This document shows positions 1-9,381 of a stretch of DNA of 64,000 nt, in pieces. The stretch lies in the NCBI GenBank assembly GCA_002429245.1, contig DIZA01000006.1:302651-366650 (forward strand). The letters run 5' to 3'. The position numbers and the translations under genes are program-made. Below the pieces are notes generated by a model. It had not been told where the DNA came from. It made no database searches and saw nothing but the letters and a program-made list of their open reading frames with translations. The DNA comes from Candidatus Saccharibacteria bacterium UBA6040. Lineage in GTDB: Bacteria > Patescibacteriota > Saccharimonadia > Saccharimonadales > Saccharimonadaceae. Positions within the stretch are counted from its first letter, which is position 1; each line of letters begins with the position of its first letter.

Positions 1-366
1 CCGATCGTTACCTATTGTACGGGCGGTATCCGCTGCGAAATCCTTAGCTCGCTCATGATGAATCGTGGATTTAAAGAAGTCTATCAAATCGATGGTGGCA
101 TCGTAAAATATGGTGAAGAATTTGGGGACGATGGATTATGGGAGGGGAGTCTTCGTGTCTTTGACGACCGCATGACCGTCGATTTTTCTGACCATACTGC
201 CGTTATTGGCGAATGTAGCCACTGTAAAGAAGCAACCAGTAATTACGAGAACTGCGCCTTTGCAAATTGTAATGATCTAGTCTTGATCTGTGAAAATTGT
301 AAAGAAAATCCTGATCTTTTGTTCCACACCGAAGTGTGTCGTGAACGTGCCGCGCTTGTCGCCTAA
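1..366 (+). CDS. trhO: tRNA uridine(34) hydroxylase TrhO / rhodanese family, C-terminal part
   Basis: The frame is open from base 1, so the 5' part lies outside the window. The visible part begins with the rhodanese active-site loop (CTGGIRCE, residues 6-13). It continues with the family's IDGGIVKYGE and DDRMTVDF motifs and a Cys-rich tail (CxxC at about residues 75-78, then further Cys pairs) typical of YceA/UPF0176 proteins. These catalyse prephenate-independent 5-hydroxylation of U34 in some tRNAs. The family assignment rests on these motifs; the activity is inferred from the family. Confidence 0.85.
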   Translation, partial: PIVTYCTGGIRCEILSSLMMNRGFKEVYQIDGGIVKYGEEFGDDGLWEGSLRVFDDRMTVDFSDHTAVIGECSHCKEATSNYENCAFANCNDLVLICENCKENPDLLFHTEVCRERAALVA

Positions 367-406
367 GTAACCTCGGTCAGGCATGGTGTTCATGGGTGTG
401 GTTTGG

Positions 407-412
407 TATACT
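407..412 (+). promoter_or_regulatory. -10 box TATACT, 19 nt ahead of the start
   Basis: TATACT sits 19 nt upstream of the ATG at 432, giving a very short leader. The same arrangement recurs before many genes here. Confidence 0.5.
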
Positions 413-431
413 CATAGTGTTTATAAAAACC

Positions 432-2639
432 ATGAAACAAACATTAGCAAAAATCTTTAGTAGCCTCCTCGGTGCGTTCATTGTCGGACTCGTTATTTAC
501 TATGTAGGGCAGAATGCGCAAGCCATTAGTGCCAATCAATACACTTGTCAGGCTGACGGAAGCTATGCGACAGTGACGTCTGGTCCTGGTGCGATTACTG
601 GTACAGATACGACACACGCAACCCAAGCCCTTAGTTGGCTGACATCGATGACTAAAACGCGAACCGTCGTTACGACCAATAGCACGGTCACACCAAACAC
701 TGAATATGCGAGTAGTTACACGGGGTCTATTTCCGGAACCTTCCAGTTAGATGGTGTTAGCTATCCTACGAAGAATGATGCTTCAATTGAAATCGATTCT
801 CCGACAACCGTTGCCGATGATTATGCGGGTGTCATATCCGGCAAAGTACTGACAACGCCAACGCCTAATCGCTGGATTATTCAAGTATATAAACTGACCG
901 GATCGGGCGAAGTGCAGGTTGCAAAACAAGCACTGGCTGACGGAACGACCGGTAATTTCACACTCGATTTATCCGACATCGTTTCGCCTCCAGCGGGCCA
1001 ATGGGAGTTCGGCATCTTGGATGCAAATGCGAGCTATGCACCATACGGTGTAAAGTGGCCAAGCGCATCCTACTACGATGGGCTTGAAGTCCAGCAAAAG
1101 CTGGTGACGGATGCGATCTACGACTGGAGTACGACAAAAGCGTTAGTCGATGGGACATTCACGTTCCCAGATTCAAACACGGGAAAGAAACTATTTCGAT
1201 TAGTTGATACGGCCTCTGGTAATGTGCTTGCAGAACACGTCGTCCTGACAGGATTGATTCGTTCGTTTGAACTTGACTCAAGTGATCCGGCCTACGGAAC
1301 GGCTTTCGAAGATCAGTCGTATGTGTACGACCAAGCGGTGGCATTGTTTGCGGCGATTGGGACAGATAATCAATCACTTGCCGATACGCTTGCGGATGGA
1401 TTACTTAACTTCCAGGTAACATCGGGTCCGCTTCTTGGTGGATTCGTCTTTGCGGCGCCACAACTTAGTCCAACCTTCCGTGATGACGAGATTCGTACAG
1501 GTGCACACGCAATCGCGACCGATGCATTACTGAGCTATATTAATAAGTATCCTCAAGCGACAAATATTGTTGCTGACACTGCAGCGGCTCATAGCGCCCT
1601 CGACTTTATTGACGGAACGCTATCTGCATCGGGTACGACGAGTGGACTTTATCTTGGTGGCTACGGTGACTACAGTGGTCCATCGGGTAGCTTCGCACCA
1701 AACACGGTGATTTCATGGTCATCAACCGAACACAATATCGATATCTGGAACACGTTTGAAAAGGCCGCCAAAGTGTTTGGTGATGCGACTAATGACTACA
1801 CCCAAAAAGCAGCTACTTTAAACCAAGTAATTATCAACGAGTTATATAGTCCGACCGAACAGCGCTATTACCAAGGCATGCAACCAACTGGTATTGATAC
1901 AGCTGACCCACTCGACGTCAATACGTGGGGTGCGATGCAGATGTATTCATCAGGACGATACGATCAAGCGTTACAGTCTTTGAATCGCTTACAACCGTTC
2001 ACTTTCACGAGTCACGGCGTGACTGGCTATGCTCCGTTCTATGACAGCGCCGGCTACCCGGGCGCAGTTCCAACGGTCTGGTTTGAAGGTTCATTTGGTG
2101 CCGCATTAGCGCAATATCGCGTTGGTAACTATGACGCCTATCGAACACTCATTGACCAGTTAGTGCCAGGTCAGCAAACTGATGGCTCGTTCCAATACGC
2201 AACTGACGAGGACGTGACGTATGGTATCTCAACCCGAAAATCAGTCGCCAGTACTGCATGGTATGTTCTTGCAACCACTGGACGCTCTGCAATTTGGAAT
2301 ATTTGTCAGTACAACCCTCCGGTTGATCCAGTTACGTCACCGACCACACCATCAAGTACAACTGGTGGCAGTACCTCTAACTCAACGACTACAACAACAG
2401 GCGGCTCGGACAATCAGGACATGACAACGACCGATACGGCGCCAGTCACGCCAACTAAAGATACGGTGACGACTGCAGTGGGTACTCCAGAAACATCGGG
2501 TAACACATCAAAGGATCAAGTAGCGGCGAAGAGCACGTTCCCGTGGACGCCAATTATCATTGCCGGATCAAGTGTTGCGGGCGTTGGTATATTGTGGCTC
2601 GTTATCGCATTGATACGATCACGACTGTTACTTGGCTAG
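432..2639 (+). CDS. Membrane-anchored surface protein with six-hairpin glycosidase-like domain
   Basis: 735 aa from ATG 432. An in-frame start at 396 would overlap the -10 box, so 432 is preferred. An N-terminal hydrophobic segment (about residues 8-28) acts as signal or anchor. It is followed by a beta-rich Thr/Ser region and, at about residues 340-620, an alpha-helical domain. Motifs there (STEHNIDIW, VWFEGS, TAWYVL) resemble (alpha/alpha)6 toroid glycosidase-like proteins. A Thr/Ser/Gly-rich stalk and a C-terminal TM segment followed by Arg close the protein, so it should be displayed on the cell surface. No catalytic acids could be assigned; polysaccharide binding or cleavage is inference. 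Confidence 0.7.
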   Translation: MKQTLAKIFSSLLGAFIVGLVIYYVGQNAQAISANQYTCQADGSYATVTSGPGAITGTDTTHATQALSWLTSMTKTRTVVTTNSTVTPNTEYASSYTGSISGTFQLDGVSYPTKNDASIEIDSPTTVADDYAGVISGKVLTTPTPNRWIIQVYKLTGSGEVQVAKQALADGTTGNFTLDLSDIVSPPAGQWEFGILDANASYAPYGVKWPSASYYDGLEVQQKLVTDAIYDWSTTKALVDGTFTFPDSNTGKKLFRLVDTASGNVLAEHVVLTGLIRSFELDSSDPAYGTAFEDQSYVYDQAVALFAAIGTDNQSLADTLADGLLNFQVTSGPLLGGFVFAAPQLSPTFRDDEIRTGAHAIATDALLSYINKYPQATNIVADTAAAHSALDFIDGTLSASGTTSGLYLGGYGDYSGPSGSFAPNTVISWSSTEHNIDIWNTFEKAAKVFGDATNDYTQKAATLNQVIINELYSPTEQRYYQGMQPTGIDTADPLDVNTWGAMQMYSSGRYDQALQSLNRLQPFTFTSHGVTGYAPFYDSAGYPGAVPTVWFEGSFGAALAQYRVGNYDAYRTLIDQLVPGQQTDGSFQYATDEDVTYGISTRKSVASTAWYVLATTGRSAIWNICQYNPPVDPVTSPTTPSSTTGGSTSNSTTTTTGGSDNQDMTTTDTAPVTPTKDTVTTAVGTPETSGNTSKDQVAAKSTFPWTPIIIAGSSVAGVGILWLVIALIRSRLLLG

Positions 2640-2724
2640 AAAGGGACCACTAGTGCCTTCACAGATGTACTCCCTTAAAATAATCCGACTGTTATACTAC
2701 GACGTTCACCGATATAATAATGAC

Positions 2725-4293
2725 ATGGAGTCAAAAACTCAGAAGCTTCAGGATAAGTTAAAAACACTTCCGCGCTCGTCAGGCGTCTATTTTCATAAGG
2801 CAAAATCGGGCGAAATTATTTATGTTGGCAAAGCGGCGGTGCTAAAAAACAGGGTGCGTCAGTATTTTCAAAGCACCCGGGACATGGACGTGAAGACACG
2901 TGCGTTGGTTGAAGAAATTTATGATACCGACTGGGTAGAGACAGAAAGTGAAATCGATGCGCTATTTCTTGAATCTGAAATGGTCAAACGCTATATGCCA
3001 CGATTTAATATTCTTCTTCGTGATGATAAGTCGGAAACTTTTATTCGTATCGATATGAAAAGTGAATGGCCGACGGTCAGCTTTACGCGTAATCCAAGTG
3101 ATGACGGGGCTGAATATTTTGGGCCGTACTATAATGGCTACACGATTAAAAAAGCTCTTCGTTATTTGCGAAAAGTATTCCCATACTACACGACCCCACC
3201 AAAAGAAAATGGTCGACCCGACCTGGACGCACACATTGGACTAAGCCCACGAGCGGGGACATCTTCTACGGAATATAAGTCAACATTGAAGCGACTTATA
3301 CGCTACATGGAAGGTGGGCGAAGTGCGATTGTTCGCGAGCTCGATAAAGAAATGCACCTTGCGGCAAAACTACATGATTTTGAAAACGCCGCTGCACTTC
3401 GTAATAAAATAAACGACTTAAAATCATTACAACAAAAAATTATGTTTGGTGACCGTGAATTCATGGACATTAGCAAAGACAAGGCGCTCAGTAGTCTGAT
3501 GACACTTCTGGGACTTCCGAAAATCCCAGCTCGAATCGAAGGCTACGACGTTAGTCATATGGGTGGCACAAATGTTGTGGCGAGCATGGTAGTATTCACA
3601 AATGGCGTCAGTGATCGAGCAAATTACCGTAAGTTTAAAACGCGTATTGAGCAAAATGACGATTATTATAATATGCACGAAACATTGCAGCGACGCCTGA
3701 GCGAGAAGAATCTCAAAGCCTGGGGCAAACCTGACCTCATACTGATCGACGGTGGAAAAGGACAACTCGACGCTGCCTTAAGAGCAGTGGAAGAATACAA
3801 CCTTACAATTCCGACAATTAGTATCGCAAAAAGAGAAGAAGAAATTATTGTGCATCGGATTCGTTCGAACATTGGAACCGATGCGTTAAAAGAATTCATT
3901 CAAAATCCAACACAAGATGTTGCTGTGACAATTTCCGGTGATTATTATGTAATCAATCTGCACGTTGGTCAGTTGAACGCATCATCTCACTCAAAAAACC
4001 TCCGTAGCTCATCAATCCACTCAACCTATTCTGATGTGACGAAACTTTTCCAGCGGATTCGTGATGAATCACATCGGTTTGCGATCAGCTATCATACGGT
4101 GTTGAAGCGAGCTAAACAGACGGCAAATGTCCTTGAAGAGATCCCGGGCATCGGTCCTGCGACGAGGCGGAAACTTATTCGAACATTTGGAAGTATGCGT
4201 GGCGTCAGCGTGGCCGACGAAACGGCATTGATCGCGGCAATTGGGGAAAAGAAAACCAAACTTATTTTGCCACTCCTAAAGCCTCAATCGTAA
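2725..4293 (+). CDS. uvrC: UvrABC excinuclease subunit C
   Basis: 522 aa, starting at ATG 2725, just after a TATAAT at 2713-2718. Domains in order: GIY-YIG nuclease (GVYFHK..IIYVGKA, residues 19-37, with the downstream LFLESEMVKR Glu), a UVR helical motif (AAKLHDFENAAALRNKI, about 205-225), an RNase H-like 5' endonuclease domain (EGYDVSHMGG; LILIDGGKGQLDAAL) and a C-terminal helix-hairpin-helix pair (IPGIGPATRRKL). It makes the dual incisions in nucleotide excision repair. It is shorter than the usual roughly 600 aa but retains all domains. An upstream in-frame extension to 2632 would overlap the preceding gene. Confidence 0.95.
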   Translation: MESKTQKLQDKLKTLPRSSGVYFHKAKSGEIIYVGKAAVLKNRVRQYFQSTRDMDVKTRALVEEIYDTDWVETESEIDALFLESEMVKRYMPRFNILLRDDKSETFIRIDMKSEWPTVSFTRNPSDDGAEYFGPYYNGYTIKKALRYLRKVFPYYTTPPKENGRPDLDAHIGLSPRAGTSSTEYKSTLKRLIRYMEGGRSAIVRELDKEMHLAAKLHDFENAAALRNKINDLKSLQQKIMFGDREFMDISKDKALSSLMTLLGLPKIPARIEGYDVSHMGGTNVVASMVVFTNGVSDRANYRKFKTRIEQNDDYYNMHETLQRRLSEKNLKAWGKPDLILIDGGKGQLDAALRAVEEYNLTIPTISIAKREEEIIVHRIRSNIGTDALKEFIQNPTQDVAVTISGDYYVINLHVGQLNASSHSKNLRSSSIHSTYSDVTKLFQRIRDESHRFAISYHTVLKRAKQTANVLEEIPGIGPATRRKLIRTFGSMRGVSVADETALIAAIGEKKTKLILPLLKPQS

Positions 4294-4342
4294 CGCTTGT
4301 GCTTATAGGGTTACCACTATATTATGGTGGTAGAACCCAAAT

Positions 4343-6508
4343 ATGGAGAGTATGATAAAAGCCAAGTTTCGTTCCGCCTTTACGATAGTTGAGTTGATTG
4401 TGGTGATTTCGGTCATCGCTATTCTTGCGAGTATTATTCTGGTTTCGTATGGTGCGTGGCGAACGTCAACAGCAACATCGTCTTTAAAGAGCGATCTTGA
4501 GCATGCTGCATCGCAAACAGAATCGTATAGGACATTCAATAGTACGTATCCTGTGCCTTTTACGTTGATTAACTTTACTCCTAGTGCAAACAATACGATC
4601 ACTCCAACGTACCTTGATTCGAAATCATTCTGCCTTGATGGCACGACCACGATATCGGCATCCGTAAAGTATTATATTGATAATCTGACGCAGGCAAATG
4701 GTGCGACCTCAGGTACGTGTGCGACGCGAGCAAGCCTGCCTATTCCGGGAGTCGTTACGAGCGTTGCCTTTACGACTGGATCAACCCAGATTTCGGTTAG
4801 CTGGTCACTTGCTGTACCAAACTATGCGACGCAGTATTTAGCGCAATGTGCACTTGACCCGGCATTTATTACTGGACTTCTTCAAGCAACTGTTACGGGC
4901 GCCACGACAACATCGGCAAGCCTTTCGGATGCAAACCCGGTAACGACCTACTATTGTCGAGTCCGTGCACTTAATACGAATGGACAAAGTGACTGGAGCG
5001 GCGCTGGTTCAGGTAATACGCAGCAACGAACCTGTGCAGATTCGCAACAATATGGAACGTATCCGGATTGTTACGATTACGATTCACTCCCAGTCGGCAC
5101 GTCAATCGCTGGTTACTGGACAACACCACCAGATGAATACCTGCTTGAGGATGGATCTGCGATATCGCGAACAACATACTCCGACCTGTATAACTTGATT
5201 GGAACGACCTATGGTGCGGGCGATGGCACAACCACCTTTAACATTCCCGACTCACGCGGACGTGCGACAGTTGGTCTGAGCGCGTCGGATGCAGAATTTA
5301 ATACGGTCGGTGAGAAGTATGGAGAAAAGTCTCATACGGTCACTGTTAACGAGATTCCTTCACATGCTCATGGTCAGAATGTTTCCGCAAACAGTGGTGG
5401 TCCTGCGGTTCGTAATGACTACTCAAACGACAACCATGGCGGCATCTACCCGCAAGGAATTAATGATGGGCCTGCAGGTGGTGGAGGGGCGTCAAATGTT
5501 ATACAGCCGTCGATTGTCGAGCAGTATGCCATTAAGTTTCGTTTAGCAACAGGTACGGCTTCTACACTTTCTCCTGGGACGACAGTTCAGGGCTATTGGT
5601 CAACAATACCAACCGGGTATCTCAGTGAAACAGGTGCAACGGTTTCTCGGACAACCTACAGCGATCTATTTGGTGTTATTTCAACGACCTATGGTGCAGG
5701 TAATGGGTCAACGACGTTTGGCATCCCGAATTCACAAGGAAGGGTAGGGGTTAACAAGAATGCTTCTGATACTCAGTTTGCAACATTAGGGCAGGCATTT
5801 GGCGAGAAGACCCACTTGCTATCGATTGCCGAGATGGCAACCCATAACCACGTTGAATATGTCACCGCAAACAGCGGTGGATCGGCGGTACGTAATGACT
5901 ATGCGGCTGATGCAGCGGGCGGGGTATACTCTCAAGGAGTTCTGACAGGTAATGCCGGTGGCGGACAGGCATTCAATGTTATACAGCCGTCAATTGCAAA
6001 GACCTCTACGGTTAAGACTGCACCGGCAACAGGGACTAACGATGACTCAGGTATGGTAACGGGGACGAGTATTGAGGGGTGGTGGTCGACGGCGCCTTCG
6101 GGATTCTTGCTTGAGGACGGATCGGCTGTTTCACGCACAACTTATTCAGACTTGTTCGCTCTTCTCGGAACTACCTACGGTGCAGGGGATGGGTCAACAA
6201 CATTTAACGTGCCTGATTCGAGGGGACGAGTTGCTGTTAACAAGAACGCCGCAGATACACAATTTGCAACTATCGGGCAGAAGTTTGGTGAAAAAACACA
6301 CATTATGACGCTGGCCGAACTGCCTTCACATAGCCATGCACAAAACGTCACCGCATTAACAAATGGCTCGTCAACGCGTACTGACTACAAAGCCGATGCG
6401 GCAGGTGGAACGTACACACAGAACATCTATACAGACACCGCTGGCAGTAGCGCTGCGTACAATGTCATTCAACCGTCCATTACAAAAATGTTTGCGATAA
6501 AGTATTAA
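4343..6508 (+). CDS. Prepilin-like protein with FN3 domain and three phage tail-collar repeats
   Basis: 721 aa. The N-terminus is a type IV prepilin helix: basic leader, then SAFTIVELIVVISVIAIL, with Ala rather than Gly before the Phe and Glu at +5. Residues about 130-215 form a fibronectin type III domain. Three tandem modules of about 150 residues follow, starting near residues 252, 413 and 574. Each has GYW/GWW, DG/TGA.VSRTTYSDL, TTYGAG.G.TTF..P.S.GR, and a His-rich segment (HAH/HNH/HSH), as in the phage tail-collar family. ATG 4352, preceded by GGAG, is an alternative start. It is probably a minor pilin or adhesin tip; host attachment is inference. Confidence 0.8.
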   Translation: MESMIKAKFRSAFTIVELIVVISVIAILASIILVSYGAWRTSTATSSLKSDLEHAASQTESYRTFNSTYPVPFTLINFTPSANNTITPTYLDSKSFCLDGTTTISASVKYYIDNLTQANGATSGTCATRASLPIPGVVTSVAFTTGSTQISVSWSLAVPNYATQYLAQCALDPAFITGLLQATVTGATTTSASLSDANPVTTYYCRVRALNTNGQSDWSGAGSGNTQQRTCADSQQYGTYPDCYDYDSLPVGTSIAGYWTTPPDEYLLEDGSAISRTTYSDLYNLIGTTYGAGDGTTTFNIPDSRGRATVGLSASDAEFNTVGEKYGEKSHTVTVNEIPSHAHGQNVSANSGGPAVRNDYSNDNHGGIYPQGINDGPAGGGGASNVIQPSIVEQYAIKFRLATGTASTLSPGTTVQGYWSTIPTGYLSETGATVSRTTYSDLFGVISTTYGAGNGSTTFGIPNSQGRVGVNKNASDTQFATLGQAFGEKTHLLSIAEMATHNHVEYVTANSGGSAVRNDYAADAAGGVYSQGVLTGNAGGGQAFNVIQPSIAKTSTVKTAPATGTNDDSGMVTGTSIEGWWSTAPSGFLLEDGSAVSRTTYSDLFALLGTTYGAGDGSTTFNVPDSRGRVAVNKNAADTQFATIGQKFGEKTHIMTLAELPSHSHAQNVTALTNGSSTRTDYKADAAGGTYTQNIYTDTAGSSAAYNVIQPSITKMFAIKY

Positions 6509-6519
6509 AGGATAACAGT

Positions 6520-7473
6520 ATGCAACCAACGACTATTTCCGAACCACAACCAAAACGACATATTCTCTTGAAGGTAATCGTCAGTATCATCGTATTAGCG
6601 GTGATTGCAGGCGTAACCGTATTTATTGTTCGAGCAGTCCACCAAGCATCGCTACAGAACGAAGTAAAGACTGAACTTATAAAACAAAATAAATTAATAA
6701 AATCAGCTGCTAAAAATAATATTTATTCACCAACACTTCCAACTGGCGTAAAAACGACCGATAAGGTGATCATTAACGCAACAATAAGCGTATCGGGTAC
6801 GGTGTACTGTATTGCAGGAACGAGTAAGTCGGATGGTAAGATCGTGTATCACATGGACAAGTCAACTCCAGAAGATCAACCACAGAGCGGAAGCTGTTCG
6901 GGTAGCGCGACAGCACCCCCAGAGACACCTTCGGACGTTGCAGTTGGTTCAGTTGGAGCGGGTGCAGTGAGCCTTACTTGGGGCGAGGCGCCGTATGCTG
7001 CATCATATACGGTGCAGTGTGCAACCGATAAGGCATTTATTTCGGGGTTGAAGTCAAAATCGACCAGTTCAACGGCAGTAACCATCGATGGACTTGATGG
7101 TAGCAGTCACTATTTCTGTCGGATTGCCGCTAGTAATAACTTGGGGCAGAGTAGTTGGTCGTCAACAATTGACGCAGTCACGAACGCCATTTCACTCGCT
7201 CCGACTGACCTGACATTGAACACGGTCTCACAAAGCGAATTGAGCTATTCATGGAAACCCGTTGATGGCGCAACTGGTTACATCCTAGAGTACTCGCCTG
7301 ATGTTAATTTTGTGAATAACGTCGTGACTATCAATACGAACGTAACCGTCGGTAGTGTTAAGGGCTTAAAAACCTACACTGCCTACTATTTCCATGTTAA
7401 GGCCGTCACTTCCGGTTTTGACTCGTCTAGGGCTACATTCTCTGGAATGGTGCTAGGGCGCACTGCTGAATAG
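6520..7473 (+). CDS. TM-anchored protein with two fibronectin type III domains
   Basis: 317 aa, 11 nt downstream of the collar-repeat pilin and probably co-transcribed. It has a cytoplasmic basic tail, one TM helix (residues 16-41), a pilin-like region with two Cys, then two FN3 domains (about 125-215 and 220-315). The first FN3 closely resembles the one in the preceding gene (TVQCATDKAFISGL versus LAQCALDPAFITGL), which indicates duplication. There is no Gly-Phe prepilin cleavage site. It is probably an assembly partner or accessory of the upstream pilin; this is inferred from position and homology. Confidence 0.7.
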   Translation: MQPTTISEPQPKRHILLKVIVSIIVLAVIAGVTVFIVRAVHQASLQNEVKTELIKQNKLIKSAAKNNIYSPTLPTGVKTTDKVIINATISVSGTVYCIAGTSKSDGKIVYHMDKSTPEDQPQSGSCSGSATAPPETPSDVAVGSVGAGAVSLTWGEAPYAASYTVQCATDKAFISGLKSKSTSSTAVTIDGLDGSSHYFCRIAASNNLGQSSWSSTIDAVTNAISLAPTDLTLNTVSQSELSYSWKPVDGATGYILEYSPDVNFVNNVVTINTNVTVGSVKGLKTYTAYYFHVKAVTSGFDSSRATFSGMVLGRTAE

Positions 7474-7522
7474 TGATAATCACGTGTCGACAGTTTAACG
7501 TCTAACTTCTACAATAGGTTGA

Positions 7523-8716
7523 ATGAATAAAGATTTTTTCACGCACAACCGTCAGGCTATCTTTGATGTGGCAGAGGCCGATGTTCTTGTCTTTGCGGGC
7601 AATATTTTAGTACAGCGCTCAAACGACGCATCATATGCATTTGAACAAGAGGCGAACTTTTGGTACCTCACAGGTATTGATACGGCTGGTTGGCGATTAG
7701 TTATCCAAAAAGAAAAAACATCTTTGGTTGCGCCTGATGTTGATGAGGTACATCGAACGTTTGATGGCTCGCTGTCGAATGATGAAGCAAAGGAGATTAG
7801 CGGCGTTGACGAAGTATTGTCGTACCAAGAAGCGACGGAATTACTTGAAGGCCTGAAGGATTTTGAGCCGAAGGTGGCAAGCCTTGGTGAAGATCCTAGA
7901 AAAGAGCACTACGATTTTGCTTTAAATCCAGGCCCTGTTGATCTACTCAATGAACTACAGGAATTGTTTGTTGAGGTGCAAGATTGCCGCAAAGCATTAG
8001 CAACGCTAAGGGCGATTAAGCAGCCCGAAGAAATTGACCTGATTCGGAGTGCTATCGTGATCACGACCGAAGCTTTTGAGATGGTACGAAACACGATTCA
8101 TCATTACTCGTTTGAATATGAACTTGAGGCTGACTTTAGTTCTTACTTTCGAAAAAAAGGCGCACGTGGACATGCCTATGATCCGATCGTTGCGGCAGGT
8201 AAGAATGCGGTGACGCTACATTACAGTAAGAACCAAGACCAGCTTGTTCCCGGTGCGCTAGTGTTGCTAGATATCGGCGCACGATATAAAGGCTACGCTG
8301 CTGACATTACGCGAACCTACGCTCATGGTGAAGTATCTGAACGACATCGAGCCGTACATCTTGCGGTTGAAGTAGCGCATCATAAAATTATTGATCTGCT
8401 GGAACCGGGACTGAATGTAAAGGCGTACTTCGATAAAGTTGATAGGATTATGTTGGTTGCATTGAATGAGCTAGGATTATTAAAAGATAAGGGTGACTAT
8501 CGAAAATACTTCCCGCACTCGGTCAGCCACGGATTGGGCATTGATGTCCATGATTCACTCGGCGGTCCCGATGTATTCAAGCCTGGGATGATTCTGACGG
8601 TTGAGCCAGGCATCTACATTCCAGAAGAGGGAATCGGTGTGCGTATTGAAGACGACATTTTAATTACAGAGACAGGGCACGAGAATCTCAGCGAGAGACT
8701 CCCCACCGGTCTGTAA
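7523..8716 (+). CDS. pepP: Xaa-Pro aminopeptidase (M24 family)
   Basis: 397 aa. There is an N-terminal creatinase-like domain (residues 1-160, FWYLTGID) and a C-terminal pita-bread metallopeptidase domain. The five metal ligands are visible: two Asp in DIGARYKGYAADITRTY, His in HSVSHGLGIDVHD, Glu in LTVEPGIYI and Glu in GVRIEDDILI. It removes N-terminal residues preceding proline. A TACAAT box at about 7509 lies just upstream of the ATG. Confidence 0.93.
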   Translation: MNKDFFTHNRQAIFDVAEADVLVFAGNILVQRSNDASYAFEQEANFWYLTGIDTAGWRLVIQKEKTSLVAPDVDEVHRTFDGSLSNDEAKEISGVDEVLSYQEATELLEGLKDFEPKVASLGEDPRKEHYDFALNPGPVDLLNELQELFVEVQDCRKALATLRAIKQPEEIDLIRSAIVITTEAFEMVRNTIHHYSFEYELEADFSSYFRKKGARGHAYDPIVAAGKNAVTLHYSKNQDQLVPGALVLLDIGARYKGYAADITRTYAHGEVSERHRAVHLAVEVAHHKIIDLLEPGLNVKAYFDKVDRIMLVALNELGLLKDKGDYRKYFPHSVSHGLGIDVHDSLGGPDVFKPGMILTVEPGIYIPEEGIGVRIEDDILITETGHENLSERLPTGL

Positions 8717-8745
8717 GGTATTCGTGATATACTAAGCATAACGTT

Positions 8746-9144
8746 ATGAAGAGGCAGTTTCTTGTATTTATTGTGCGGTGGATGCTGAATTCATTTGGGC
8801 TTTGGGTTGCTGTTCGTCTTCTTGGATCAGGCTATCAGAATGTTGAGATTACGGCTGGTGTCGGTGGCTTTTTGATTGCTGGACTTATTTTCTCGATCAT
8901 TAACAGCGTGTTTAAACCATTGGCGGTTGTCTTATCGTTACCGGCAATCCTATTAACGCTTGGCCTCTTTGTGATTGTCGTGAACGGCATCCTTGTGTAT
9001 GTATCTATTTTGCTTGCACCAAACATCTCGATGTCATTCTTTAACTCAATTCTTACCGGAATCATCTTGAGTCTGATAAACTATATAGTAAGTGCCGCAG
9101 TCGAGATCCGAGGCGGTAAATCAGGAGTAAACTATGACAATTGA
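8746..9144 (+). CDS. Phage holin family 4 / DUF360-type four-TM membrane protein
   Basis: 132 aa with four hydrophobic helices. It carries the family features (RLLG.G, an INSVFKPLAVVLSLPAILLTLGLF core, and FFNSILTGIILSLIN). Proteins of this family (PF04020) are widespread in bacteria and of unclear function. A TATACT box precedes it, and its end overlaps secG by 11 nt, suggesting translational coupling. Confidence 0.85.
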   Translation: MKRQFLVFIVRWMLNSFGLWVAVRLLGSGYQNVEITAGVGGFLIAGLIFSIINSVFKPLAVVLSLPAILLTLGLFVIVVNGILVYVSILLAPNISMSFFNSILTGIILSLINYIVSAAVEIRGGKSGVNYDN

Positions 9145-9364
9145 CCTCATTCTACAAATTATCACCGTTGCATCAGCAGTTCTGATGATTGTTTCGGTCC
9201 TTCTTCAGCAACGTGGCGCAACGCTCGGTGCTGGATTTGGTAGCTCTGGCGAACTCTATACAACCCGTCGAGGTCTTGATAAGAACCTCTTCGAAGTCAG
9301 CGTTGTTTTCGCCGTGATCTTTATTCTTTCGATCTTGGCCGGCTTGCTGCTGCCAGCAAATTAA
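9134..9364 (+). CDS. secG: Preprotein translocase subunit SecG
   Basis: 76 aa with two TM helices and the SecG signature: SVLLQQRGATLGAGFG in the first half, a TRRGLDKNLF loop and a second helix. It is a membrane component of the SecYEG channel. An AGGAG ribosome-binding site lies about 6 nt before the ATG, inside the preceding gene. Confidence 0.92.
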   Translation: MTIDLILQIITVASAVLMIVSVLLQQRGATLGAGFGSSGELYTTRRGLDKNLFEVSVVFAVIFILSILAGLLLPAN

Positions 9365-9381
9365 AGGAGCACTTCACCAAA

